Of a stretch of 64,000 nt of DNA, positions 15,996 through 23,349 are shown piece by piece (position 1 is the stretch's first letter; each line of letters opens with the position of its first letter). A program made the translations under genes and the position numbers. The notes beneath the pieces were generated by a model, which saw only the letters and a list, made by a program, of their open reading frames with translations, did no database searches and had not been told where the DNA came from. This stretch comes from an uncultured Prevotellaceae bacterium (GTDB taxonomy: Bacteria > Bacteroidota > Bacteroidia > Bacteroidales > Muribaculaceae), in NCBI GenBank assembly GCA_900318205.1, contig ONJS01000007.1:62001-126000 (forward strand), written 5' to 3'.

Positions 15996-18362
15996 ATGAA
16001 ACTTTACAGGATGATAGCATTGGCCACAGTGGCGATGCTGGCGATGGCTGCCATAGGGCAGACGATGACGTTTAAAGATGCTTCACGCCAACAGACCATT
16101 ACGGTCACTGCAGTGGGCGAGGACATCGTGCGTGTGGATGTAGTGCCCGACGGGTGGAGTGGCACACGCCTGCCATCACTGGCACTGGACAAAACCGCAA
16201 GGGCCGAGGTCAAGGTCGAAGAGTTGGAGGACATGAGCGTGATGCGCACCGGTAGTGGCATGAAGGTGATATTGGACAAGACGATGGGTAACATCACCGT
16301 GGGTAGCCGCAATGGCTATTATATCACCGACCCGTGTAACCGCGGCTCATCGACGTTGAGCTTGTTGCACCACGGCGGCGAGTCGTTCTACGGTGCTGGC
16401 GAGCGTGGCTATTCGTTTAACCTGGCTGGCGACACACTCGTCAACTACAATAGCCAGAACTACGGCTACCAGATGGGCGAGAAGCGCACCAAGCTGATGG
16501 GCATCACCATGCCGATGGTGATTTCGTCCAAGGGCTATGGCATCCTATTTGACGACTTCTGCAAGTCCTCGCTCTACTTGGGCGAGCAGGGCATTGAATA
16601 TACCTCTACGTCCCCGCAACCCATTTCCTATTACGTCATTAACGGCAACGGCAGGGTTGAGGGCGTGGTCAGGAACTTCACCTGGCTCGTAGGTCGTCAG
16701 GAACTTCCCCCGCTGTGGACACTGGGCTATATCACCTCCAAGTATGGCTACCACGACCAGCGCGAGAGCGAGGGCGTGGTCGATACCCTCAAGCGCGAGG
16801 GCTATCCGTTGGACGGTATCGTGTTTGACCTGTATTGGTACGGCAAGGAGGAAGATATGGGACGTCTGGAGTGGGACAAGCAGCAGTGGCCCGATCACCG
16901 TGGCATGTTGCGTGATTTCAAGCAGAAGGGCGTCAACGTGGTGACTATTTCTCAGCCCTATGTGCTCACCAACGGCCGTGCCATCGACAACTATAAGTTG
17001 TTGGACCCCCAAGGTGTGTTCTGCAAGACCGACGGCACCGACACCACCCACACCGTCACCATCTGGGTAGGGCAGGGTGGCATGTTTGATGTGTCCAACC
17101 CCGCTACACGTCTGTGGCTGCGCAACCGTTACAAATCACTCACCGACGAGGGCGTGACAGGCTGGTGGGGCGACCTGGGCGAGCCCGAGAAACATCCGCT
17201 CGAAATCCGCCACTACAACGGTCTAACCGCCGAGCAATACCACAACTATTACGGCAACGAGTGGAGCAAGATCATCTATGACATGTTCAAGGAGGAGTAC
17301 CCCGACCGTCGTCCGATGGTCATGATGCGTGCCGGCACGGCTGGCCTGCAGCGCTATTCAGTCTTCCCCTGGTCCACCGACGTGTCCCGCTCGTGGGGTG
17401 GCTTGCAGCCTCAGGTGACCATCATGCTCAACGCTGGCCTGAGTGGTCTGGGCTATATGTCACATGACGTGGGCGGCTTTGCCGTTGATCCCGCCAACAA
17501 GCGCGATGGCGAACTCTACATCCGCTGGCTGCAGTTGGGTCTCTTCTCGCCCATGCTGCGCACCCACTCGACCTATCATGCCGAGCCTTATCACTACACC
17601 GAGTTTGGCGACCTCACGCTGCGCATTATCAAGCAGCGTTACACCTGGCTGCCCTATAACTATACGTTGGCCTATGACAACGCCCGTAACGGTCTGCCGA
17701 TGGTGCGCCCCTTGGGCTTCTATGAGGATGATATGAACATCAGCCGTTACGACGGCATTTGGGACCAGTACCTGTGGGGTCACGACGTGATGGTTGCACC
17801 CGTGATGCAGCAGGGCGCTGTCAGCCGTGACATCACTTTCCCCGAGGGCACTTGGGTTGATATCAACCACCCCGAGAAACGCTATGAGGGCCACACGACG
17901 GTCAATTATGCTGCTCCGTTGGAGGTGCTGCCCCTGTTTGCCCGTGCCGGTGCGTTTATCCCTCAGGCCAACTACGAGATGGATAACGTGGGCGACTACA
18001 ACCCCGACAAACTGGACATCGTCTATTACACCAGCGAGACTCCGTCAACCTTTACCCTGTTTGATGACGACCTGCATTCCACTGGCACGCTGGCACGCGA
18101 CAAGCACCGCCTGATCCAGTTCACCGCGACGCCTCAGGGCAAGCGCAACTGCATTACCATTCAGGCCATTGGCAACATCGATGGTGATGCTCCCAGCAAG
18201 GACTACCGCCTCATCGTCCCCGCCACCGCCAAGCCTGGCAAGGTGACCGTCAACGGCAAGAAGCCCCAGGGCATGACCTATGACAAGCGCAATCGCACCT
18301 TGACCATCCCCGTCACCATTGCCGACGTTACCGCCACGACCATCATCGAAATCACCAAATAG
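15996..18362 (+). CDS. Secreted glycoside hydrolase family 31
   Basis: The 788-residue protein has a signal peptide (MKLYRMIALATVAMLAMAAI), an N-terminal beta-sandwich, a GH31 barrel and C-terminal beta domains of DUF5110 type (from about 640). The nucleophile is most likely Asp393 in WWGDLGEPE, and the acid/base Asp491 in SHDVGGF, with FDLYWYG and the R-W-GL pattern RSWGGLQ in between. Family members release alpha-glucose or alpha-xylose from oligosaccharides; the WGDLGEPE variant does not let me pick the substrate. No SusCD pair is adjacent. It has its own promoter and follows a strong terminator, so it is a single gene. Confidence 0.92.
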   Translation: MKLYRMIALATVAMLAMAAIGQTMTFKDASRQQTITVTAVGEDIVRVDVVPDGWSGTRLPSLALDKTARAEVKVEELEDMSVMRTGSGMKVILDKTMGNITVGSRNGYYITDPCNRGSSTLSLLHHGGESFYGAGERGYSFNLAGDTLVNYNSQNYGYQMGEKRTKLMGITMPMVISSKGYGILFDDFCKSSLYLGEQGIEYTSTSPQPISYYVINGNGRVEGVVRNFTWLVGRQELPPLWTLGYITSKYGYHDQRESEGVVDTLKREGYPLDGIVFDLYWYGKEEDMGRLEWDKQQWPDHRGMLRDFKQKGVNVVTISQPYVLTNGRAIDNYKLLDPQGVFCKTDGTDTTHTVTIWVGQGGMFDVSNPATRLWLRNRYKSLTDEGVTGWWGDLGEPEKHPLEIRHYNGLTAEQYHNYYGNEWSKIIYDMFKEEYPDRRPMVMMRAGTAGLQRYSVFPWSTDVSRSWGGLQPQVTIMLNAGLSGLGYMSHDVGGFAVDPANKRDGELYIRWLQLGLFSPMLRTHSTYHAEPYHYTEFGDLTLRIIKQRYTWLPYNYTLAYDNARNGLPMVRPLGFYEDDMNISRYDGIWDQYLWGHDVMVAPVMQQGAVSRDITFPEGTWVDINHPEKRYEGHTTVNYAAPLEVLPLFARAGAFIPQANYEMDNVGDYNPDKLDIVYYTSETPSTFTLFDDDLHSTGTLARDKHRLIQFTATPQGKRNCITIQAIGNIDGDAPSKDYRLIVPATAKPGKVTVNGKKPQGMTYDKRNRTLTIPVTIADVTATTIIEITK

Positions 18363-18406
18363 AAAAAGAAAACGACAAGTACTATTTCCATTCGGTAAAT
18401 TAATAG

Positions 18407-18414
18407 TATCTTTG
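18407..18414 (+). promoter_or_regulatory. -7 promoter element abutting the fic start codon
   Basis: TATCTTTG ends only 5 nt before the ATG at 18420, so the expected start site falls on or next to the start codon and the mRNA would be leaderless. Confidence 0.6.
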
Positions 18415-18419
18415 AGGCG

Positions 18420-19202
18420 ATGTTTGAGCAAGAAATTGAGCAATATGACCGATTGGTGGCGCAGTATCTGGAACAGATAGCTAAGCCGATGGGGAATCTG
18501 GAATTCCGCAGACATTCTGAGATTCTCTTCTCGTGCCACAGTTGCGGTATTGAAGGCTCGTCGTTTTCGGTTGATGACACCCGTGCACTGTTTGAACAGG
18601 GTTTGGGTTATTATCCCGTGGGCAAGACGCTGCTTGAGTGTCAGGAATTGGCTGACCATTTTAAGGCTTATGAATGGATGCACGACCATTTGGACCACCC
18701 CTTTGATGTGGAACTGATGAAGACCGTCAACCGTCTTGTCACGCTCAATACCTTGTCTTATCGGGTACCTGGTGCCATGCCTGGCGAGTTCACTACTGTG
18801 GACATGGCGGCAGGCGACACGCTATTTGGTGACCATGAGAAACTGATAGCCCAGGTGCCGCGATTGATGGAATCTACAGCAAGGGCAATGGCTGATGGCA
18901 ATGTTCACCCAATGGTTTTGGCAGCACGATTTCACGGGTTCTATGAGTATCTGCATCCCTTCCGTGACGGCAATGGTCGCACGGGACGTTTGTTATCCAA
19001 CTTCATCCTGTTGCAATACCACTTACCTGAACTCATTATTCTCAAGGAGGATCGTCAACAATACATCTCAGCACTAAAGGCAAAGCGGACTGAGGGAACC
19101 GATGAGCATCTGATTGCCTTCTTCTTCCATGCAGCCATCAAGCAGCTGCAAGGCGACCTCCTGCAGAAGAGAAACAATAGCCGCCCAATGCTCTTCTTCT
19201 AA
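18420..19202 (+). CDS. fic: Fic family AMP-transferase with built-in inhibitory motif
   Basis: The 260-residue protein contains the complete Fic motif HPFRDGNGRTGR at 179-190 (catalytic His179), so nucleotidyl transfer (usually AMP onto a hydroxyl side chain) is expected. Residues 41-46, SCGIEG, match the inhibitory helix pattern (S/T)xxxE(G/N) with Glu45, which places it among class II Fic proteins that are self-inhibited in cis. No antitoxin gene is adjacent, in agreement. The target is unknown. The ATG lies immediately behind a -7 element (leaderless); a start further downstream would remove little before the inhibitory helix. Confidence 0.92.
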   Translation: MFEQEIEQYDRLVAQYLEQIAKPMGNLEFRRHSEILFSCHSCGIEGSSFSVDDTRALFEQGLGYYPVGKTLLECQELADHFKAYEWMHDHLDHPFDVELMKTVNRLVTLNTLSYRVPGAMPGEFTTVDMAAGDTLFGDHEKLIAQVPRLMESTARAMADGNVHPMVLAARFHGFYEYLHPFRDGNGRTGRLLSNFILLQYHLPELIILKEDRQQYISALKAKRTEGTDEHLIAFFFHAAIKQLQGDLLQKRNNSRPMLFF

Positions 19203-19230
19203 GCATAATTAGACAAGTACAACAATACGG

Positions 19231-19265
19231 CAACAAGGGACAAATCAACTGTTTGTCCCTTGTTG
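19231..19265. terminator. Bidirectional terminator between fic and ybjQ
   Basis: CAACAAGGGACAAA (19231-19244) pairs with TTTGTCCCTTGTTG (19252-19265), a perfect 14-bp stem with a 7-nt loop, between two converging genes. Confidence 0.8.
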
Positions 19266-19301
19266 TCAATATGGTTGTCCTTGTTGTCTGAGAAACAGGT
19301 G

Positions 19302-19619
19302 TCAGATGACCACGGCGGTGCCGCTGGTGGCAACCATGAGCATGGAGTTTCCTTGACCGATGGTCTCGTAGTCGATGTCAATGCCCACGACAGCATTAGC
19401 TCCCATTTCCATGGCGCGCTGCATCATCTCATTCATCGCCGTGTCCTTGGCCTGGCGCAGCACCTTTTCGTAGCTGGCAGAGCGTCCGCCAAAGAAATCT
19501 CTCAGGCTTGCGCCGATGTCTTTCAGGAAGTTGGCGCCGATAATCGTCTCGCCAGTCACTACGCCCTTGTACTCACGGATAGGGCAACCCTCAATTTGCG
19601 GTGTTGTTGAAAGTATCAT
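19302..19619 (-). CDS. ybjQ: YbjQ/UPF0145 family protein
   Basis: The 105-residue protein matches the YbjQ family over its whole length: N-terminal TTPQIEG, central [15 protein letters not shown], helical region with [20 protein letters not shown] and the C-terminal strand pair ending in GTAVVI. The family forms small cytoplasmic oligomers of uncertain function, sometimes called heavy-metal binding without strong proof. It is monocistronic and converges on fic. Confidence 0.9.
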   Translation of the reverse strand: MILSTTPQIEGCPIREYKGVVTGETIIGANFLKDIGASLRDFFGGRSASYEKVLRQAKDTAMNEMMQRAMEMGANAVVGIDIDYETIGQGNSMLMVATSGTAVVI

Positions 19620-19756
19620 AATGTTTTAATTCATTTAAATTGTTTAACCTTTTTAAAGTTTATCCTGCAAATTATGTGCCAAGTTGAAAATGAACTGTTG
19701 GGGTTGCAGTCAATATGTTACCAAATGAGGGGTTGGTGCCGTTTTCTGTAATGGAA

Positions 19757-19777
19757 AGTGTAAAAATTTTTGACACT
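19757..19777. promoter_or_regulatory. AAAGTGT-N11-ACACTTT dyad upstream of secreted BspA-like gene
   Basis: AGTGTAAAAATTTTTGACAC is the core, a near-perfect dyad (9 of 10 pairs). Its GTGT begins 88 bp upstream of the -7 element at 19846. A matching dyad lies at 35739-35765, 89 bp upstream of another -7 element. Confidence 0.6.
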
Positions 19778-19845
19778 TTTTGACTAAAATGCCGAAAACC
19801 ATGGAAAAATGTCTCTTTTTGGTTGCGCGATTTTTTGTGATTGAC

Positions 19846-19853
19846 TAAATTTG
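19846..19853 (+). promoter_or_regulatory. -7 promoter element of BspA/dockerin-like gene
   Basis: TAAATTTG is a perfect match 50 bp before the ATG; a TTG at 19823-19825 lies 20 bp upstream of it. Confidence 0.65.
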
Positions 19854-19902
19854 TAGGCGTGTTACCTAATTATTTATTTGTTTAACCTAATTTATTTTTG
19901 TT

Positions 19903-21732
19903 ATGAAAAGATTTCTGTACGTTTTATTAACCGTGCTGATGGCATTGCCTATGGTGGCCCAAGCACAGGAAGTGACCTCAAATCCTGTTATCCAGATTGA
20001 AGAGAATCAAGATGAATTAACGATTATTGTCACGGGAGACGGAATGCTGTCCGTCAAAGTAATGCGTGATCAGGATAATGATTTTGAATTCGTTATCCCT
20101 GTTGATGAAGCGCAGGTTGAGGAAACCTATGTGTTCACAATTCAACGGTCATATGATGAAAATGAACATTTTCATGGCCAGGTGACTGCAACGGCTCAAG
20201 AGGACGGGAAACTGCCCAGCGAGACCGTTGAAAAGAGGTTTACCATGCGCCCCTATTATGTGATGCCTCGGCCTGAGATCACTTTCACCGAAGATGATGG
20301 AGGTGTGACCATTACTGTGGATAAGATTGTGGCGCAATTAGACATAACGATATCAGTTAATGGTGAATGCGTTATCGCTGAGCAGCAGATTGGGTATGGC
20401 GCGTATACCTATTATATTGAAAAGTCCTCTAGCGAAAAATTAATTGAGGTCCATGCAATTAACCAGGGTACGACTCATGGCGATATTTGGCAAGAATCTA
20501 CCTCCACTTACTTATTGGCGGCCCTCGAACAGTCAGTTGCCAAGACGCCTTGGATCGAGGTTAACCAAACTGATGATTATGCGATTGTTACTGCTCAGAG
20601 TGATGAAGAAGGTAGTACAGTGCACCTGTTGTTGAATGGTGAAGAAGTGAGCAATCCTTACGTGGCACTTCGCATGGATTTTGAACAAGAATTAGAATTC
20701 ATGGCCTATTCAGTAGTAGATGGCAAGTTACAGAGTGATTATTATTTTCAACTTGTTTATCTCCCCGCTTATCCGCCTATTGAGGCTACATCCGCTCCAA
20801 CAATCAGCATTGAGGATATCGATCTGCCCGATGGCGTTATATCTAAACGAATCATTATTACTCCGACAGAGCCTTCAGTTATTTATTATACTTGTTATGC
20901 TATTGATGAAACAGGTGATTACATAGTTATCTCTGATGTATGTCAAGAAGGAGAGGTGGAATTTGTCATTCAAGATCCTGGACATTACCGTGTCTCAGCC
21001 TTTGCCATCGCCGATGGTAAAGACCCAAGCGCAGTAGACCAGTGTGAATTTATGATCTATGCCCCATGGCCCAAATGGTACGACTTTGAGGAGGATGGTA
21101 TTTTCTACAAGAAAAACGGTGAGACGGTGAGTGTATGCTTTGAGACGACTGACCACCACACCTATTCTGGTGAGGTGAACATTCCCGCCACAGTGACGCA
21201 TGATGGCGTGACTTATATGGTGACTGCCATCGACGAGGATGCATTCAGGGACTGCTCTGAGCTGACGAGCGTGACCATTGGTGCCTATGTAACCGATATT
21301 GCTGTCCATGCATTCTATGGCTGTACGTCGTTGACCAGTGTCACGCTGGGCGATTATGTCATCTCGCTGGGCTATGAGGCATTTGCTGGTTGCAATTCGT
21401 TGACTACCGTGAACCTGGGCAGTGGTCTGGCACAAATCGGCGATAACGCGTTCTTGGGCTGCAGCGAGTTGACCGATGTCAGATGCAAGGCTGCCACCCC
21501 GCCGGTGATGACCTCAAGTAACTGCTTCAACAGCAATGTCTATGCCACCGCAACCCTTCACGTATTTCCCGCCGTGCTCGACAAGTATCAGTCTGCTAAC
21601 GGTTGGAGCCAGTTTGCCAACATCGTGCCCGAGGACAATGCCGCACCCGCAACTGGCGACGCCAATGGTGACGGCAAGCTGAGCATCGACGATATCTCAA
21701 CGCTGATCAACATGCTGCTCATGGGGGAATAG
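19903..21732 (+). CDS. Secreted protein with BspA-like LRR and dockerin-like C-terminus
   Basis: The 609-residue protein has a signal peptide (MKRFLYVLLTVLMALPMVAQAQ). Residues 25-390 hold beta-sandwich repeats of a type common in Bacteroidales, each with a TATAQEDGKL-like strand. Residues about 440-540 are BspA-type leucine-rich repeats (LTSVTIGAYVTDIAVHAFYG, LTSVTLGDYVISLGYEAFAG, LTTVNLGSGLAQIGDNAFLG). The C-terminus GDANGDGKLSIDDISTLINM is one calcium-loop repeat of dockerin type. It is probably surface-exposed and may bind host or partner proteins; the role is not shown. A dyad and consensus promoter lie upstream. Confidence 0.85.
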   Translation: MKRFLYVLLTVLMALPMVAQAQEVTSNPVIQIEENQDELTIIVTGDGMLSVKVMRDQDNDFEFVIPVDEAQVEETYVFTIQRSYDENEHFHGQVTATAQEDGKLPSETVEKRFTMRPYYVMPRPEITFTEDDGGVTITVDKIVAQLDITISVNGECVIAEQQIGYGAYTYYIEKSSSEKLIEVHAINQGTTHGDIWQESTSTYLLAALEQSVAKTPWIEVNQTDDYAIVTAQSDEEGSTVHLLLNGEEVSNPYVALRMDFEQELEFMAYSVVDGKLQSDYYFQLVYLPAYPPIEATSAPTISIEDIDLPDGVISKRIIITPTEPSVIYYTCYAIDETGDYIVISDVCQEGEVEFVIQDPGHYRVSAFAIADGKDPSAVDQCEFMIYAPWPKWYDFEEDGIFYKKNGETVSVCFETTDHHTYSGEVNIPATVTHDGVTYMVTAIDEDAFRDCSELTSVTIGAYVTDIAVHAFYGCTSLTSVTLGDYVISLGYEAFAGCNSLTTVNLGSGLAQIGDNAFLGCSELTDVRCKAATPPVMTSSNCFNSNVYATATLHVFPAVLDKYQSANGWSQFANIVPEDNAAPATGDANGDGKLSIDDISTLINMLLMGE

Positions 21733-21799
21733 TCTGAAAAACTGCCCCAATCTTAAGGAATCATTTTAGGAGCTTTGAATTAGACCGTAATCCTATCAA

Positions 21800-21884
21800 C
21801 CACCATTGGGTGGCTACATCGGGGACGACTCTTCTGTAATGAATTGTTTGCCAATTTGTTGCTGAGGAGCCGTCCTCTTTTTTT
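21800..21884 (+). repeat. REP-like GGGGACG composite element ending in a terminator
   Basis: A small hairpin CCACC-ATT-GGGTGG (21800-21812) is followed by GGGGACGACTCTTC (21821-21834), which pairs at 11 of 14 positions with GAGGAGCCGTCCTC (21864-21877), and then by seven T. The same two parts occur in the element at 49482-49617. It can also serve as the terminator of the preceding gene. Confidence 0.6.
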
Positions 21885-21981
21885 AGCCAAATCAATCATT
21901 TTATTGATAGACTCGGCAGTGCCTTAGGGCTGCTGCTGGTCTGGGCATTTTTCTTTATATTAAAAATAATAGTGGATTCAG

Positions 21982-22011
21982 CGTAGTTTTTCACCACCCA
22001 GCAACGTCTAA
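21982..22011 (+). promoter_or_regulatory. ECF-type promoter, copy 1
   Basis: CGTAG (21982-21986), 17 nt starting TTTTT, then ACGTCTAA (22004-22011). The spacing equals four further copies. CGTC-type -10 elements are typical of ECF sigma factors. The start codon is 40 bp downstream. Confidence 0.65.
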
Positions 22012-22051
22012 TGGGTGAAAACTTCTATAAACGATTAAAAAAAGTATCATT

Positions 22052-22585
22052 ATGGAACAGGAATATTATTCTGAGAATGGCCTTGATGGCATGACCAAGG
22101 AGGAACTGCTGGCTGGCGCTCAAAGCAGATGTGTTGCGCTGGCAAAGTATTACAGGCGTTACTCTATCTTATGGCTGGTAACTATTATTTTTGCCCTTGC
22201 CGTTGCGTTTTTTGGCATGGCGATAGATTGGGTCGTTGTCGGCTTGGCTTTAGCGGCAGGATTGTCGTGTCTTCTGGGAGTCGCCCGCTACAAGAAGTTA
22301 AGCAAATGTGGTGATGCCGACCAGTTTCTGTACACGTTCAAGAGGACAGGATTTTATCGGGCAATTAATGCATTTCCTGGTTTCTTCATCGGCTGGTTCT
22401 TGGGCAATTTAATTTGGGGCTCTTACTATGAGAGCTGTGGTCTTGCCGTTTATGTGGCTTCTATTGTTTTGCTCATTATCCTTGTTATCTCGGTGATAAT
22501 AATAGCCAGCAAGGAAAATGTTATCAGGGATAATTACATCAAGCCCTTGCGCGAACTGAAGAAGAGCGAAAATAGTAGTGAATAA
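22052..22585 (+). CDS. Small membrane protein with KKLSKC motif
   Basis: The 177-residue protein has a hydrophilic N-terminus (LDGMTKEELLAGAQSRC), about four membrane segments (near 40-60, 62-80, 108-128 and 132-152), a cytoplasmic-looking motif YKKLSKCGDADQFL between segments 2 and 3, and a charged C-terminal tail PLRELKKSE. The neighbour at 22695 shares the KKLSKC-DA motif and tail, so the two are diverged paralogues. An ECF-type promoter precedes it. No known family is recognised; an envelope stress function is inference from the promoter. Confidence 0.75.
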   Translation: MEQEYYSENGLDGMTKEELLAGAQSRCVALAKYYRRYSILWLVTIIFALAVAFFGMAIDWVVVGLALAAGLSCLLGVARYKKLSKCGDADQFLYTFKRTGFYRAINAFPGFFIGWFLGNLIWGSYYESCGLAVYVASIVLLIILVISVIIIASKENVIRDNYIKPLRELKKSENSSE

Positions 22586-22636
22586 ACGCATTATCAATCA
22601 TGGCTGGTCCTAAAAAAGAAAAAAAAGCTAATTTCA

Positions 22637-22666
22637 TGTAGTATTTTGCCTCTCTTGTGCGTCTAA
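22637..22666 (+). promoter_or_regulatory. ECF-type promoter, copy 2
   Basis: TGTAG (22637-22641), 17 nt, GCGTCTAA (22659-22666), 28 bp before the ATG at 22695. Confidence 0.7.
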
Positions 22667-22694
22667 AAGATAAAAACCGCAAAATTCAACAATT

Positions 22695-23216
22695 ATGGAA
22701 GAAGAAAAGAAAGATTGGGTCAAGAAATTCAGCAAGGATGAATTGATTGAGGATATTCAGCGTGAGTTTGCCACCGATGCAAAGAACAACATCGGGTGTG
22801 CTGGCGTTTTCCTGCTCCTTATAGTGTTTAATGTAATCAGTGCCTTTAAAACTAGTGATTGGTTGTCTGCACTTTGGTCTGCACCGGCTATTCTTCTTAT
22901 CCTCTTTGCTTTTGATATTTGGTGGAAAAAGAAGTTGAGCAAATGTGAAGACGCTCATCTGTTGGTGGACACGTACGATAAGTACACAAAGGCTAATAAG
23001 ATCTTGGGCTCCATAGTCGCGTTTGCGCTGGTTTTGTACATATGTTATGACATCTATTCTGATTTTGGAAAAGTCAGTATATCAGAAACTCTGATATTTG
23101 CTTCTATTGCGGTTATCATTATTGGCTTTCTCATTTGGGCCATGTTTGGCAAAAGAGATAAGAAGCCCGTTGAGAAAGAAATAGATCGCCTGCGCGAACT
23201 GATCTCTAAAGAATGA
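22695..23216 (+). CDS. Small membrane protein with KKLSKC motif, paralogue
   Basis: The 173-residue protein has a charged N-terminal helix (KKFSKDELIEDIQREFATDA), about four hydrophobic segments in the same arrangement as the upstream gene, KKKLSKCEDAHLLVDTY after the second segment, and the tail EIDRLRELISKE. It has its own copy of the ECF-type promoter, so both paralogues are likely induced together rather than sharing one transcript. Function unknown. Confidence 0.75.
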   Translation: MEEEKKDWVKKFSKDELIEDIQREFATDAKNNIGCAGVFLLLIVFNVISAFKTSDWLSALWSAPAILLILFAFDIWWKKKLSKCEDAHLLVDTYDKYTKANKILGSIVAFALVLYICYDIYSDFGKVSISETLIFASIAVIIIGFLIWAMFGKRDKKPVEKEIDRLRELISKE

Positions 23217-23282
23217 TGGCTGGAGAATTAAGGATGGGCATCAAGCTATTAGGGAACATTATTAAAATATCCTGTTATTGGC

Positions 23283-23312
23283 TGCAACTTTTTCCCGCAC
23301 TCATGCGTCTAT
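23283..23312 (+). promoter_or_regulatory. ECF-type promoter, copy 3
   Basis: TGCAA (23283-23287), then 17 nt starting CTTTTT, then GCGTCTAT (23305-23312), 37 bp before the ATG. It differs from the other copies at two of five -35 positions and the last -10 base. Confidence 0.6.
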
Positions 23313-23349
23313 AGAATAAACAGAACGAATAAATTAAGATGAAAATAAT

